Source of the DNA: Myxococcus xanthus
GTDB taxonomy: Bacteria > Myxococcota > Myxococcia > Myxococcales > Myxococcaceae
Reading direction: 5' to 3'
Length of the DNA: 64,000 bases
Assembly (NCBI RefSeq): GCF_900106535.1
Contig: NZ_FNOH01000008.1
Span: forward strand, 124,001-188,000
Position numbers and translations under genes: made by a program. Positions 1 through 9,147 of this stretch are shown here, piece by piece. Under the pieces are notes generated by a model. It was not told where the DNA came from. It worked only from the letters and a program-made list of their open reading frames with translations, and ran no database searches. The number at the start of each line of letters is the position of its first letter. Position 1 is the stretch's first letter.

Positions 1-1
1 G

Positions 2-148
2 CCGTGCGACGTGCCTCAGGGGTACGTCGAATGCTGCGGTGCGTTCCATGGCGATTGCGTGTCGACGGGGACACGGTGCGTGGACGACCCGCTGGATGCC
101 TGCTCGCCTGGCTCGGGAGCAACGGACTGCCCCGGCATCTGCCAGTGA
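2..148 (+). CDS. C-terminal end of a Cys-rich secreted protein (partial)
   Basis: The window opens inside this gene. The frame starting at base 2 reads 48 codons to a TGA at 146-148 and has no start in view. The visible piece is rich in evenly spaced cysteines (about seven, including a CC pair) together with Gly, Asp and Pro. That is the usual composition of disulfide-stabilised secreted or lipoprotein domains in myxobacteria, comparable to the Cys-rich lipoprotein at 37.5 kb. Other frames here lack this pattern. The function is unknown, and the 5' part would be needed to say whether it has a signal peptide. Confidence 0.6.
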   Translation, partial: PCDVPQGYVECCGAFHGDCVSTGTRCVDDPLDACSPGSGATDCPGICQ

Positions 149-164
149 CGCCGGCCGCGGGAGA

Positions 165-317
165 CTACGGCGTCTTGTTCTTCTCGCCGGAGGACCTCGA
201 CACGTCCTGTCCCTCCCTCTTCCGGTAGCCCCAGGTGGAGCTCCACATACCGGGCCCAGTGAAGATAACGGTGATGAGCGTCATCACCGCTGCGCCGATC
301 AGAATCTCGACCACCAT
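165..317 (-). CDS. Small single-pass membrane protein, 50 aa
   Basis: This short gene begins at an ATG (315-317 on the reverse strand) preceded by a strong GGAGGGGAG ribosome-binding site about 8 nt upstream. It ends at a TAG at 165-167. Residues 4-22 form one hydrophobic helix (VEILIGAAVMTLITVIF), followed by a Gly/Trp turn and then a charged, Lys/Arg-rich tail of about 20 residues. A helix followed by a basic tail suggests an inner-membrane micro-protein with its C-terminus in the cytoplasm. No family was recognised. It points away from the EEP gene at 499, so the 180 bp between them should carry divergent promoters. The strong Shine-Dalgarno and clean hydrophobic segment are the main reasons to call it real. 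Confidence 0.6.
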   Translation of the reverse strand: MVVEILIGAAVMTLITVIFTGPGMWSSTWGYRKREGQDVSRSSGEKNKTP

Positions 318-498
318 GCCGCGCACTCCCCTCCGCACGAACTGTCCGTACGGTAATCTCGAAACCCACCGCCGTGCGTTTTCATGTCGTAACGCTCAAC
401 AGTAAGCAATGCGCGTGAGATTAGGACGCCTCCTAGCGACGGCAGCGTCCTGCCTGCCTGCCCGCGCCAGGGCCGCGATGGGGTAGTCTCACGGCCCC

Positions 499-1488
499 AT
501 GTCACGCCCCCTTCCCTCTGCGTCGAGGGACCGCAAGCGCCTCCGCGCCGCGGCCCTGCTGGCCGCCCTCTTGTCGCTGTCCGCCTGCGAGGGGCGTGAA
601 ACACCACCGGGGCCGAATGAACCATGTGTCGGGGCTGCCTGTGGACCGCTGCAACCGCCCGACACCGCGCTCGAAGGCAGTGTGCGCATCGCGACCTTCA
701 ACGTGCAGCGGCTCTTTGACACGGTGTGCGACTCCGATGCGTGCGGCGGCAGCAACTATGAGGCGCTGCCCACTCCCTCCGAGTTCGGTCTCCAGGCGGA
801 CCGGCTCGCGTCCGCCATCTCGCGACTGAACGCCGACGTGGTGCTGTTGGCCGAGGTGGAAACCCAGGCCTCGCTCGACGCGCTCACGTCACGGCTCCCC
901 CGCTTCGGCTATTCGGAGCTGGGCGAGACGGGCGCCGCGGCGTCCGTGGACGTGGCCGTCCTCTCTGTTCACCCCATCACCGACGTCCGCGGGCATCGGG
1001 AACGCACGCTGTGGCGCCCGGATGGCTCCGCCACCCGGTTCTCCCGCGAGTTGCTGGAGGTCCACCTGGACGTGGACGGGAAGAAGGTCATCGTCTTCTC
1101 CGCGCACTTCCGCTCCAAGTCCAATGACGACGCCGGGCGCCGCTTCGCCGAGGCCGTGGCGACGCGGGACATCGTCGCGGGCGCGGCCCAGGCGGCTCCA
1201 GACGCGCTCGTCGTCCTTGGCGGCGACCTCAACGACGTACCGGGCTCGGAGCCCATCACCGCGCTGGAGCGCGACGGCGCGCTGCTGCGCGTCTCCAGCG
1301 ACCGGCCGGCCAGCGAGACGTGGACGTACACCTACCACGGCGACACCCAGGCCATTGACCACCTGTACCTGGCGCGCGGCGGGGGCACGTATGTGCCCGG
1401 CTCGTTCCGCGCGGCGAGGGACCCACGGGGCGGCTATGGCGGGTCGGACCACGCCGCCGTGTTCGCGGACTTCCTGCCCGCGCCCTGA
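499..1488 (+). CDS. Endonuclease/exonuclease/phosphatase (EEP) family lipoprotein
   Basis: A 329-residue protein with a basic N-terminus, a hydrophobic stretch and a lipobox (LSAC, Cys about residue 30), so it is probably an exported lipoprotein. The mature part carries the EEP signature in order: an RIATFNVQRLFD start strand, an acidic metal ligand in LLAEVE, a GGDLNDVPGS motif with the catalytic Asp/Asn, an AIDHLYL strand and the terminal GSDHAAV catalytic His. This family cleaves phosphodiester bonds in nucleic acids, phospholipids or inositol phosphates with a divalent metal. Substrate cannot be read from sequence, although an exported EEP protein suggests extracellular DNA or phospholipid. 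It converges on the YceI gene, with only 7 bp between the stops. Confidence 0.85.
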   Translation: MSRPLPSASRDRKRLRAAALLAALLSLSACEGRETPPGPNEPCVGAACGPLQPPDTALEGSVRIATFNVQRLFDTVCDSDACGGSNYEALPTPSEFGLQADRLASAISRLNADVVLLAEVETQASLDALTSRLPRFGYSELGETGAAASVDVAVLSVHPITDVRGHRERTLWRPDGSATRFSRELLEVHLDVDGKKVIVFSAHFRSKSNDDAGRRFAEAVATRDIVAGAAQAAPDALVVLGGDLNDVPGSEPITALERDGALLRVSSDRPASETWTYTYHGDTQAIDHLYLARGGGTYVPGSFRAARDPRGGYGGSDHAAVFADFLPAP

Positions 1489-1495
1489 GGCCGGC

Positions 1496-2032
1496 TCAGG
1501 CCGTCGCGGGAATGGCCTGGATGTCGAGCTCGAGGTCGATCTTCTCGCTGACGAGCCAGCCGCCATTGTCGAGCGTCTTGTTCCAGCGGATGCCGTAATC
1601 GGTGCGGTTGACGGTGGTGCGCGCCGAGTAGATGAGCCGCGAGTTGCCCCACGGGTCCTTCGACGTGCCGATGTGCCGGGCGTCGAAGGCCACCGGCTGC
1701 GTGACGTTGCGGATGGTGAGGTCGCCCAGGAGCCGGAAGCTGGCACCGCCCGCGGGTTCAATCCTGGTACTGCGAAAGGTGAGCTTGGGCGCGGCGTCGG
1801 CGTCGAGGAAGTCCGGTGAACGCAGGTGCGCGTCCCGGTCTGACGAGCCCGTGTAGATGCTCGCCGTTTCCACGGACATCTCGACTTCACCCTGAGTGGG
1901 CTGCTCGGGATTCACCCGGAGGACTCCGGAGAAACGCTCGAAGCGACCGTGGACTCGCGCCACCACCATGTGGCGCGCGACGAAGAGGACGGACGAGTGG
2001 GAAGCGTCGATGTTCCAGGTGCTGACAGTCAT
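1496..2032 (-). CDS. YceI family protein
   Basis: A 178-residue protein matching the YceI lipocalin-like fold: an N-terminal W-x-I-D-x-x-H-S-S-V-x-F pattern, a GRF motif near residue 30, the typical VEMSVETASI strand, then FRSTRIEPAG and a late LTIRNVTQPV strand. YceI proteins bind long isoprenoid chains in a beta-barrel. The ATG at 2032 was chosen because the family begins just before this WNIDASHS motif; an upstream extension would add a low-complexity stretch of about 29 residues. No signal peptide is visible with this start, so the protein may be cytoplasmic, as some YceI paralogues are. Confidence 0.85.
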   Translation of the reverse strand: MTVSTWNIDASHSSVLFVARHMVVARVHGRFERFSGVLRVNPEQPTQGEVEMSVETASIYTGSSDRDAHLRSPDFLDADAAPKLTFRSTRIEPAGGASFRLLGDLTIRNVTQPVAFDARHIGTSKDPWGNSRLIYSARTTVNRTDYGIRWNKTLDNGGWLVSEKIDLELDIQAIPATA

Positions 2033-2429
2033 GGGAGGGCGCTCGGCGGATGAGGGGGGCGGGGAACAACTGGTGCGCGCCGGGGGGCGCAAGCGGACCC
2101 TGACTAGATAATGACCCACTCATTGAAACTCCATGCACACGGTGTGACGAAGCCGGATGCACGATGAATCGCGCGCGAAACACGACAGTCTGGAACTTGC
2201 GATGGCTCCGTCTCATCCTTCCGCTTGAGCGCGTGTTGCGGGGTGTGGAGTGGACGTCCCTGCATCGCCCGCGTCGCCGGCCCCCGACATCAAGCCGCTG
2301 TCATTTTGCGTGAAGCTTGAAACGGGGGGATTCTGCTTTCACGGCCAGGCCGGGGGGAGCCGAACCATGTGACAAGTGCTCCTTGCCGCACCGTGGCCAC
2401 GCCGCCTCGTCTTGGAGCCACGTCATCGC
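2033..2429. other. Intergenic region between divergent yceI-like and radical SAM genes
   Basis: About 400 bp with no convincing ORF on either strand. It must carry the promoters for both neighbours, but no clear -35/-10 pair, sigma-54 box or long inverted repeat was identified. The part around 2100-2170 is less GC-rich than its surroundings, as expected for promoter DNA. Confidence 0.4.
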
Positions 2430-3845
2430 ATGCGGATTGCCGTCATCGCCACGTACACGCACCCCACCCGGCTGCGCCTCAAAGAGCCCTCCATCATGCA
2501 GTCCTCCGTGCCGGAGCTCATCGCCGGCCTGTGCCCGCCGCACGTGGAGGTGGAGATCTTCAACGAGAAGGAGCGCGACATCCCGATGGACCGCCACTGG
2601 GACCTCGTCTTCTTCTCCTACCTGCACTCCTTCTACGAGCACACCAAGGTGCTCTCCACCCTCTTCCGCCAGCGAGGCATGACGACGGTCGCCGGCGGCC
2701 GCCACGCCAGCTACTTCCCGGACGACGCCCAGCAGTACTTCGACGCCGTCATCACCGGCGAGCCCGAGGCCAACGTTCCCGCGCTCATCGAGGACTTCGA
2801 GAAGGGCCAGCTCCAGCCGCGCTACCAGCGCCCGCCGCTGGGCCCCGCCGCCATCCGGCCCTACCGCTACGACCTCATCGACTTCACCCACAACAAGCTG
2901 CGCCTGCCCGGTATCGAGGCCTCACGCGGCTGCCCCTTCTCCTGCAACTTCTGCGTCCTCACCGGCAACGAGCGCTACCGCTATCGCCCTGTCGCCCACG
3001 TCATCGACGAAATCCAGCAGCACATGCACTGGAACCCCAACTTCATGGGGCTGATGGATGACGCCTTCGTGTTCCTCGACAACAACCTCGGTGGCTCACC
3101 GAAATACCTGCGCGAGCTGTGCGAAGCCCTCATCCCGCTCAAGAAGACGTGGGGCTGCGCCCTCACCTTCAACGTCCTCAAGGACGAGTCGCTGGTGAAG
3201 CTGATGGCCAAGGCGGGCTGCCGCTACGTCTACACCGGCCTGGAGTCCCTCAACCCCGACTCCATCAAGGCCATGAACAAGGGCCAGAACAAGCTGAGCG
3301 AAGTGGACGCCGTCATCCGCCGCGTCTTCTCCGCCGGCATCCTGTTGTCCTTCGGCCTCATCGTGGGCTCGGACGGAGACACCAACGCGTACCTGGAGAA
3401 GCTCCCCGAGTACCTCTCCGACCTCCAGTACTTCTCCGTCACCTTCCTGGGCATCGTCTGCCCCTATCCGGAGACGCCCTTCTTCCGCGAGCTCCAGGCA
3501 GAGAATCGCCTGCTGCCAGGCACCTTGAGCCGCGACTACGACGGCTACACGCTCTGCCACCGTCCCAAGAGCCTGGACACATCAGAGGTGGTGGAGCACT
3601 TCCACCGGCTCTGCGCGCAGCTCGGCAGCCTGCCCAACATCGCCCGCCACTACTGGTCCAAGCTCACGATGAGCGACATGCCCCGGTACAAGCAGACCAT
3701 CCTCTTCTCCGGGCCCGAAATCGTGAGCATCCGAAACCCGGTGAAGAACACGGCACGGCGCTACATCGCCGGGCAGGACGCCCTGGAGTACTGGGACACG
3801 CAGCAGATGGCCCAGCTTGGCCTTCAGCCGCAGCGGCTCACGTGA
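2430..3845 (+). CDS. B12-binding-domain radical SAM protein
   Basis: A 471-residue protein. Residues 1-130 look like a cobalamin-binding Rossmann domain, with a VAGGRHASYFP strand-turn and the GEPE motif typical of the BchE-like class. The radical SAM cluster motif CxxxCxxC is at Cys168, Cys172 and Cys175. A TIM-barrel follows, with an ESLNPDSIKAMNKG helix and an FGLIVGSDGD segment, and the C-terminal domain is of the kind seen in this class. Members use a 4Fe-4S cluster and S-adenosylmethionine, often with cobalamin, for methylations or rearrangements; the substrate is unknown. The ATG at 2430 starts exactly at the first beta strand, MRIAVIATY. Its last 8 bp overlap the end of the convergent cyclase gene, and it has no biosynthetic neighbour to hint at a pathway. 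Confidence 0.85.
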   Translation: MRIAVIATYTHPTRLRLKEPSIMQSSVPELIAGLCPPHVEVEIFNEKERDIPMDRHWDLVFFSYLHSFYEHTKVLSTLFRQRGMTTVAGGRHASYFPDDAQQYFDAVITGEPEANVPALIEDFEKGQLQPRYQRPPLGPAAIRPYRYDLIDFTHNKLRLPGIEASRGCPFSCNFCVLTGNERYRYRPVAHVIDEIQQHMHWNPNFMGLMDDAFVFLDNNLGGSPKYLRELCEALIPLKKTWGCALTFNVLKDESLVKLMAKAGCRYVYTGLESLNPDSIKAMNKGQNKLSEVDAVIRRVFSAGILLSFGLIVGSDGDTNAYLEKLPEYLSDLQYFSVTFLGIVCPYPETPFFRELQAENRLLPGTLSRDYDGYTLCHRPKSLDTSEVVEHFHRLCAQLGSLPNIARHYWSKLTMSDMPRYKQTILFSGPEIVSIRNPVKNTARRYIAGQDALEYWDTQQMAQLGLQPQRLT

Positions 3846-6800
3846 GCGCCGCCGCCAGCATCGGCGCCGTATCCTGAGGACCGGACGCCAGCCGCTCCAC
3901 CCGCCGCAGCTCCGCCTGCGCGTCGATGGCGGTGAAGATGCCACGCGCACGGGCGAGCAACGCCGTGCGCCGGTGAGGCAACGCCGCCGCCGCATCCAGG
4001 TAGGCCACACCCGTCTCCCAGCGGTTGGGCGTGGCCTCCAGCACCTCGAGCGCGCGGTCGAACAGCGGCTCCGCGGCCTTCGCGCCCCGCTTGAGCGCCT
4101 TCGCACGCGCCATCACCCGCATGGCCGGGCCGCGCAGGTATGGATAGAGCGCCCCCAACGCCCGCGCCTTGAGCGCGCAGCGACGGTAGAGGGCCCACAG
4201 TTGCTCGCGCGGCACGGAGACAGCGCCCTGCTCCAGCGCGAAGAGCGCGCCCTCCGCCGCGTCCACGAGACCAATCTGGAGGAAGGGCACCAGCACGTGG
4301 TAGCGCCACAGCGCCTCGTCGGCGCGCACCGCCATCAGCGCGGCTTCCTCCACCTGGTGCTCGCGCACCGCCACGTTGACCAGGTGATTGAGGCTGGCGC
4401 ACTGATTGGCCAGGTCCTGGACGTCGATACTGATGCGCAGGCCTTCCTCCAGCTCCGCGCACAGCTCCCCCACATCCCCATCACCTCGCAGGTAGCGACA
4501 CATGGGGACCCAGGCGTGGGACCAGCCCTGGTGCATCAGCGCGTTGAGCTCCACGCCCACGCGGCCCATCTCGAGGTACGCACGCTCCGCATCCTGGAAG
4601 CGCGAGGCCAGGAACTGGCTGGTGGCCAGCATCATCAGGCCCGTCTGCACCTCCCACATGTCCCCCACCTGCCGCAGCAGCGACACCGCCTGCTCGCCGT
4701 ACTCGGTGGCGCGGGCCTGCTCGTTGGTGAAGATGGACTGCGTGGCCAGCCGGCTCAACGCCACGCCCTCCGCCGCCGTATCCCGCGAGCGCCGCGCATG
4801 CTCCAGCGCGCGCTGACACCAGTGCCCCGAGCGCCCCACCATCCCCGAGCCGAACAGCAGTGAGCCGTAGTAGCTGGTCGCCAGGCTCAGGCCGTACTCA
4901 CTGCGCGAGCGCTCCGCCATCGTCGTGGCCACCAGCGTGGCCCAGGTGAGCTTCCCGATGTCCGCGAAGTAGTAGATCTTGATGAGCGAGATGAGCGTGG
5001 ACAACTGCTTCAGGTACAGCGGCAGCCGCGCGCCCAGTGGCCGCACCAGCCAGGGGAACAGGCCGTAGAGCAGGTGCAGCCCCATGGCCAGCACCGAGCG
5101 CAGCACCAGCGCCGCCATGCTCCGCGGCATCGTGCGCCCCATGAGCTCCAGCGCCGTCTCCAGCTCCTGGATGGCGCGCTTCGACTCGCCCTTCTCCTGG
5201 TGGGCCCGGCCCAGGCCCAGGTGAATCTCCGCGCGGCGCGGCACCTGCTCCTCGTCCGCCAGGCACTGCTCGAACATGAGGATGGCACCCGCGTAGTTGC
5301 CCGCGTTGAGCAGGGTCTCCGCCAGTTCCTTCATCACGACGTGCGTCTTGCGTAGGACCTCCTCCGGGTCCAACGCCACGGTGCCGCCCAGAATCTCCAT
5401 GGCCCGGTTGTAGTGGTGGACGGCGTCGTCGTTGGCGTACTGCTCGCGCGCGCTGCGCGCCGCCATCAATGTGTACTCCAGGCCCTTCACCTCGTCATTT
5501 CCAGCCAGCGAGTGGTAGGCCAGGATGCCCGCCGACTTGACGGGGTTCTCCCCGGCGCGGGCCTCGATGAAGCGCGCCATGCGCCGGTGCAGGTCCTCGC
5601 GCGCGGACACCAGCAGCGTGGTGTACGCCACGTCGCGGATGACGATGTGCTTGAAGATGCAGGTGAAGGGCTCCTCCAACTCCAGGAGGATGAGCCCCAG
5701 CCGCGTCAGCGTATCGATGGCCTCGCGAATCCGCTCCGGGGACACCGAGCCGGGCGCCAGCGCGGCCACCGCCTCCAGCGTGAAGATGCGGCCCACCACG
5801 GAGGCCACGCGCACCACCAACTTCTCCGTCTCCGTGAGCAGGTCGATGCGCGCCAGCACCACGTCCTGGATGGAGTCCGGCAGCTCCAGCCCCTGGAGGC
5901 TGCGCTTGAGCTCCAACCGCTCGGCGCCCGGCGCCACCGGTCCCAGATAGCCCTTCTCCACCATCCCCTGGACGATGGACTCGGTGAAGAACGGGTTGCC
6001 CTGCACCTTGGCCAGCAGCAGGTCCTCCAGCGCCGTGTCCGGCGTCTCCATGCGCAGGTGCAGCCGCAGCAGCGCCCGCGTGTCCTCGTCATCCAGGCTG
6101 GACAAGTCCAACCATCGCAGCCCGGGCAGCCCCTTGAGGCTCTTGAGGTGCTCGCCCGGCCGCATCGTCACCAGCAGCGTCACCCGCAGCGGGGACAGCC
6201 GCGCGGCGACGTACTCGATGAGGTCGACGGAGATGTTGTCGGCCCAGTGCAGGTCCTCGAAGAAGAGCAGCACCGGCGTCTGGCGCGACACCTTCTCCAG
6301 GAGCTGGAGGATGATCTGGAAGAGCTTCTGGTTCTTCCGCCGGGCATCCAGGTCGCGCGTGAGCGGTGACTCCTCCACGGGCAACCCCAGGATGCCCGCG
6401 AGCACGGGGATCCATTCCGGCCCCGTGTCCTCCAGGCCCGCGAAGCCCTGGCGCAGCTGGGACAGCTGCGTCTCCACGTCGTCGCCTTCGTGCAGTCCGA
6501 AGAGTTGGACCAGCACCTCCTTCCACGGGAAGAAGGGCGTGAACATCTCGTACGAGTAGCAGATGCCGTAGAGGCTGTGGGCCCCCCGCGCCTCCGCCAC
6601 CTCCACCACCTTCGCGCCCAGCCGCGACTTGCCGATGCCCGCTTCGCCCGACACCACGCAGATGCGGCCGTGGCCCTCCAGCGATTCGTCGACGGACTGG
6701 CGCAGCGCCGCCACCTCGCGCTGCCGGCCGACGATGTCGCCCTTCCCTTTGAGGAACAGGCTGCGGCGCACCTCCGCCGACAGCCGGTAGACAGGCACCG

Positions 6801-8100
6801 CGCGTGACACGCCCTTGAGCCGCGCGTCCTCCACGAACTCGGTGTCGAAGCCGCCCTGGTGCAGCTTGCGCTCCGTCTGCGCGTCGATGTGGATGCCGCT
6901 GCCCTGCCCGTGCGTCATCAGGCGGGCGGCCATGTTCACGACTTCGCCGAGCGCGGAGTACCCCTTGCGCCAGGGAGAGCCCATGTCGCCGAAATAGGCC
7001 GGACCGGTGGCGATGCCAATCTGCAGCGATGAGACGAAGGGGAAGGACTCCCGCTCCCGCATCAGCTTGCACGCGAGCCGGCAGGCCAGCACCTCCTTGC
7101 TCTGCAAGGCCGTGGGCGCGCCGAAGATGACGTAGAGGACGTTCCCCTTGTCGGTGAAGTCCGTCATCAGCAACACGCCGCCGTGGTGCGCGCTCTCCCG
7201 CTGGACGTATTCGTAGAAGGCGTTCAGGTCGCGGGTGAAGTCCTCCGGCCGCGCGGACGCGCGCTGGCTGTCGAAGCGGAGGAAGAAGCAGGTGACGTCG
7301 CGGAAGTCGCCGCTGAACTCCTGGTGCGCCGTCGTGATTTTCGTGAAGAGCACCGGGTGCAGCAGCAGCGAGCACCGGGCCACCATCTCCGGCCCGGAGG
7401 GCAACACGAAGCCGGGCGCTGGAGGCACGCGCAACGGCACGGTGGGCGCCAGGCGGTACGCGTTGCCGCGGGTCTCGCCTTGACGGGCCGGCTCCGGCAG
7501 CAGGGCCCACGCCTCCGGGCTGAGCAGCACCTCCCCCACGGTGGCCCGCTTCTCCGCCGCCACCGCCTGCGCCAGCGGCTGGCCGATGAGCGCGGGGTGC
7601 ATCCACATGCCCGTGGCGCCTAACACCACCCGGTGGGCTTCGCCGAACCCGATGCCGATGCGCGATGACACGCTGAAGCGCTGGCCCAGCAACTCCAACT
7701 GCGCGAAGCGGGACAGCCGCTGCTGGACGTCCAACGCACACCGGGCCGCGCGCTGCACCGCGCCGCTGGCGTCCACGCCCGGCTCCACCTCGAAGCAGGC
7801 CAGGATGGAGTCACCGGCGAACTGGTAGATGTCGCCGCCGTGGTCCTTCACGACGTCGATCATCTCCGTGTAGTAGCTCGTCAGGAGCCGCTGGAGCGCA
7901 TCGATGCCCCGGGGCCCGGCGCCGCTCAGGCTGACGACGATGGGCGTGAAGCCCGCGATGTCCAGAAGCAGGATGGCGCCTCGCACCGGCTCCACGAGCG
8001 GCAGCGCGTGCGCCTCCGTGCGCTCCAGACGCCGGAGCACGGCGCCGGGGATGTAGGGCGCCAGCGTCGCGAGGATGGGGTCGATGTCCACCGGAGACAT
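3838..8100 (-). CDS. Tandem nucleotide-cyclase / AAA ATPase / TPR signalling protein
   Basis: A 1420-residue cytoplasmic protein. The first class III cyclase-like domain (about residues 35-200) has a DIAGFTP metal-binding motif with Asp47 and a DSILACF strand. The second (about 235-410) keeps the fold, with a DFTDKGNVLYVIFG segment and an ALGEVVNMAARL helix, but its first metal position is not obvious, so it may be inactive or form a hetero-dimer-like pair. A P-loop GEAGIGKS near residue 488 begins an AAA_16-like ATPase with an LLFFEDLHWAD Walker B region. The rest (about 860-1410) is helical TPR-like repeats. The family is common in myxobacteria and is thought to couple ligand or protein sensing to cAMP production. 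The ATG at 8100 lies 11 bp from the end of the upstream membrane protein gene. Confidence 0.85.
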   Translation of the reverse strand: MSPVDIDPILATLAPYIPGAVLRRLERTEAHALPLVEPVRGAILLLDIAGFTPIVVSLSGAGPRGIDALQRLLTSYYTEMIDVVKDHGGDIYQFAGDSILACFEVEPGVDASGAVQRAARCALDVQQRLSRFAQLELLGQRFSVSSRIGIGFGEAHRVVLGATGMWMHPALIGQPLAQAVAAEKRATVGEVLLSPEAWALLPEPARQGETRGNAYRLAPTVPLRVPPAPGFVLPSGPEMVARCSLLLHPVLFTKITTAHQEFSGDFRDVTCFFLRFDSQRASARPEDFTRDLNAFYEYVQRESAHHGGVLLMTDFTDKGNVLYVIFGAPTALQSKEVLACRLACKLMRERESFPFVSSLQIGIATGPAYFGDMGSPWRKGYSALGEVVNMAARLMTHGQGSGIHIDAQTERKLHQGGFDTEFVEDARLKGVSRAVPVYRLSAEVRRSLFLKGKGDIVGRQREVAALRQSVDESLEGHGRICVVSGEAGIGKSRLGAKVVEVAEARGAHSLYGICYSYEMFTPFFPWKEVLVQLFGLHEGDDVETQLSQLRQGFAGLEDTGPEWIPVLAGILGLPVEESPLTRDLDARRKNQKLFQIILQLLEKVSRQTPVLLFFEDLHWADNISVDLIEYVAARLSPLRVTLLVTMRPGEHLKSLKGLPGLRWLDLSSLDDEDTRALLRLHLRMETPDTALEDLLLAKVQGNPFFTESIVQGMVEKGYLGPVAPGAERLELKRSLQGLELPDSIQDVVLARIDLLTETEKLVVRVASVVGRIFTLEAVAALAPGSVSPERIREAIDTLTRLGLILLELEEPFTCIFKHIVIRDVAYTTLLVSAREDLHRRMARFIEARAGENPVKSAGILAYHSLAGNDEVKGLEYTLMAARSAREQYANDDAVHHYNRAMEILGGTVALDPEEVLRKTHVVMKELAETLLNAGNYAGAILMFEQCLADEEQVPRRAEIHLGLGRAHQEKGESKRAIQELETALELMGRTMPRSMAALVLRSVLAMGLHLLYGLFPWLVRPLGARLPLYLKQLSTLISLIKIYYFADIGKLTWATLVATTMAERSRSEYGLSLATSYYGSLLFGSGMVGRSGHWCQRALEHARRSRDTAAEGVALSRLATQSIFTNEQARATEYGEQAVSLLRQVGDMWEVQTGLMMLATSQFLASRFQDAERAYLEMGRVGVELNALMHQGWSHAWVPMCRYLRGDGDVGELCAELEEGLRISIDVQDLANQCASLNHLVNVAVREHQVEEAALMAVRADEALWRYHVLVPFLQIGLVDAAEGALFALEQGAVSVPREQLWALYRRCALKARALGALYPYLRGPAMRVMARAKALKRGAKAAEPLFDRALEVLEATPNRWETGVAYLDAAAALPHRRTALLARARGIFTAIDAQAELRRVERLASGPQDTAPMLAAALT

Positions 8101-8110
8101 GGCCGTGCGC

Positions 8111-8506
8111 TCAGCTCAAGGCGTTGAAGCGGATCCACATGGCCAGCACGCCTACCACCGCATAGAAGCCAATCTCCACCGTCTCCGACACCGGCTGCGC
8201 CTTCTTCAGCGCGCCCCAGGTGTGGACAACCACCATTCCCGCACACACCCAGCCGATGAGGTCGAAGATGGCGGGGCCTGGCCGTGACACGAAACGGGCC
8301 GCCGTGAGGATGATGGCCAGCGCCACCGCTCCAAGGCAGCGCCCGAAGTACACCGTGAGGTGATTGTTCCCCTCCGGCAGCCGCCACCCGAACCAGCGCG
8401 CCCACGTCAGGGGCATCAGCAGCAGGGGAATCGCGAAGACGACCAGGAAGAGCGTCCCGGCGATGATGAGGAACCAACTGGCGAGCGGATGGTCGGGACT
8501 GATCAT
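8111..8506 (-). CDS. Four-helix membrane protein of unknown function
   Basis: A 131-residue protein made almost entirely of hydrophobic segments. A long first helix lies near residues 10-32 (SWFLIIAGTLFLVVFAIPLL), then helices near 55-75, 80-97 and 110-128, joined by short loops with Trp and Arg. No enzyme motif is visible, and the shape resembles small DUF4345/DoxX-like membrane proteins. The ATG at 8506 was chosen because it precedes the first helix directly; a longer frame would add 17 arginine- and proline-rich residues. It lies 11 bp upstream of the cyclase-ATPase gene on the same strand and could be its membrane partner, but that is inference. Confidence 0.65.
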   Translation of the reverse strand: MISPDHPLASWFLIIAGTLFLVVFAIPLLLMPLTWARWFGWRLPEGNNHLTVYFGRCLGAVALAIILTAARFVSRPGPAIFDLIGWVCAGMVVVHTWGALKKAQPVSETVEIGFYAVVGVLAMWIRFNALS

Positions 8507-8595
8507 GATGGCGCACTCGAGACGACGCGGCCCGCCCTGCCTGGGTGGCCCCCGCACGTTCCCCCGAGTGCATCATCCTAGACGCTTTCCAGCGA

Positions 8596-9147
8596 CTACG
8601 GCATGGCCAGGCGGAGTGGATCACGCACCGCGGCCCGGAGGAACTCGGCCACCCGCTCCAGTGAGTCCGTCCGCTCCAGCTCCGCTGGGAAGCGCCGGAA
8701 CGACTCCGGCGGTCCGTAGAGGATGACCGGCTTGCCATAACGCAGGGCCAGGACCGCCTCGGCCACCGTGCCCGCGCCCCCGGGCAGTGACACCAGGGCG
8801 TGCGGCGTGAGCACGTTGATGTGATTGCGGCTGAGCGGCTCCGTCCCCTGCTCTCCGCTGAGCGGCAGATGCGTGTAGATGGGCAGCTCCACGTTGGGAT
8901 TGGGGTAGCCCGAACGGGGCCGGTACTCGCCGCCCTCCACCGTGCCTGGGACGATGCCAATGGAGATGCCGTGCCGGTACGCCACCTGGACGAAGGCATC
9001 CGCCGCCGTCCGCATCACCCCGCTGCCCGCCCCCGTGAGCAGGTCGAAGCCCGCCTCGGCGATCCACCGGACCAGCGGGATGACCCGCTCCGCGTGGTCC
9101 TCCTTGCCAGAACCGAAGACACCGATGATCCGCCGTGGCCTGCGCAT
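8596..9147 (-). CDS. LOG/SLOG-family protein (TIGR00725-like)
   Basis: A 183-residue Rossmann-like protein. It opens with a nucleotide-binding strand IIGVFGSG, then a GAGSGVM glycine turn, and carries the PGGAGTVAE motif near residue 120. The PGGxGTxxE signature defines the LOG/lysine-decarboxylase-like superfamily. LOG enzymes release cytokinin bases from nucleoside monophosphates; other SLOG proteins sense nucleotide ligands. The usual catalytic Arg before the motif is not in its standard context (SRNHINV), so a nucleotide-sensing role is as likely as phosphoribohydrolase activity. The ATG at 9147 follows a GGAAGGAG site by about 9 nt. Confidence 0.75.
   Translation of the reverse strand: MRRPRRIIGVFGSGKEDHAERVIPLVRWIAEAGFDLLTGAGSGVMRTAADAFVQVAYRHGISIGIVPGTVEGGEYRPRSGYPNPNVELPIYTHLPLSGEQGTEPLSRNHINVLTPHALVSLPGGAGTVAEAVLALRYGKPVILYGPPESFRRFPAELERTDSLERVAEFLRAAVRDPLRLAMP

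Noticed and set aside
16-369. 117-aa minus-strand frame over the first 370 bases
   Set aside because: Arg/His-rich shadow frame; the real minus-strand signal here is the 50-aa membrane protein at 165-317 in another frame, with a ribosome site.
423-451. 7-bp inverted repeat AGGACGC/GCGTCCT upstream of the EEP gene
   Set aside because: Short stem expected by chance at this G/C content; no supporting promoter elements.
8513-8571. 7-bp inverted repeat GCACTCG/CGAGTGC between the LOG and membrane protein genes
   Set aside because: Long 45-nt loop and short arms; too weak to call a terminator or operator.
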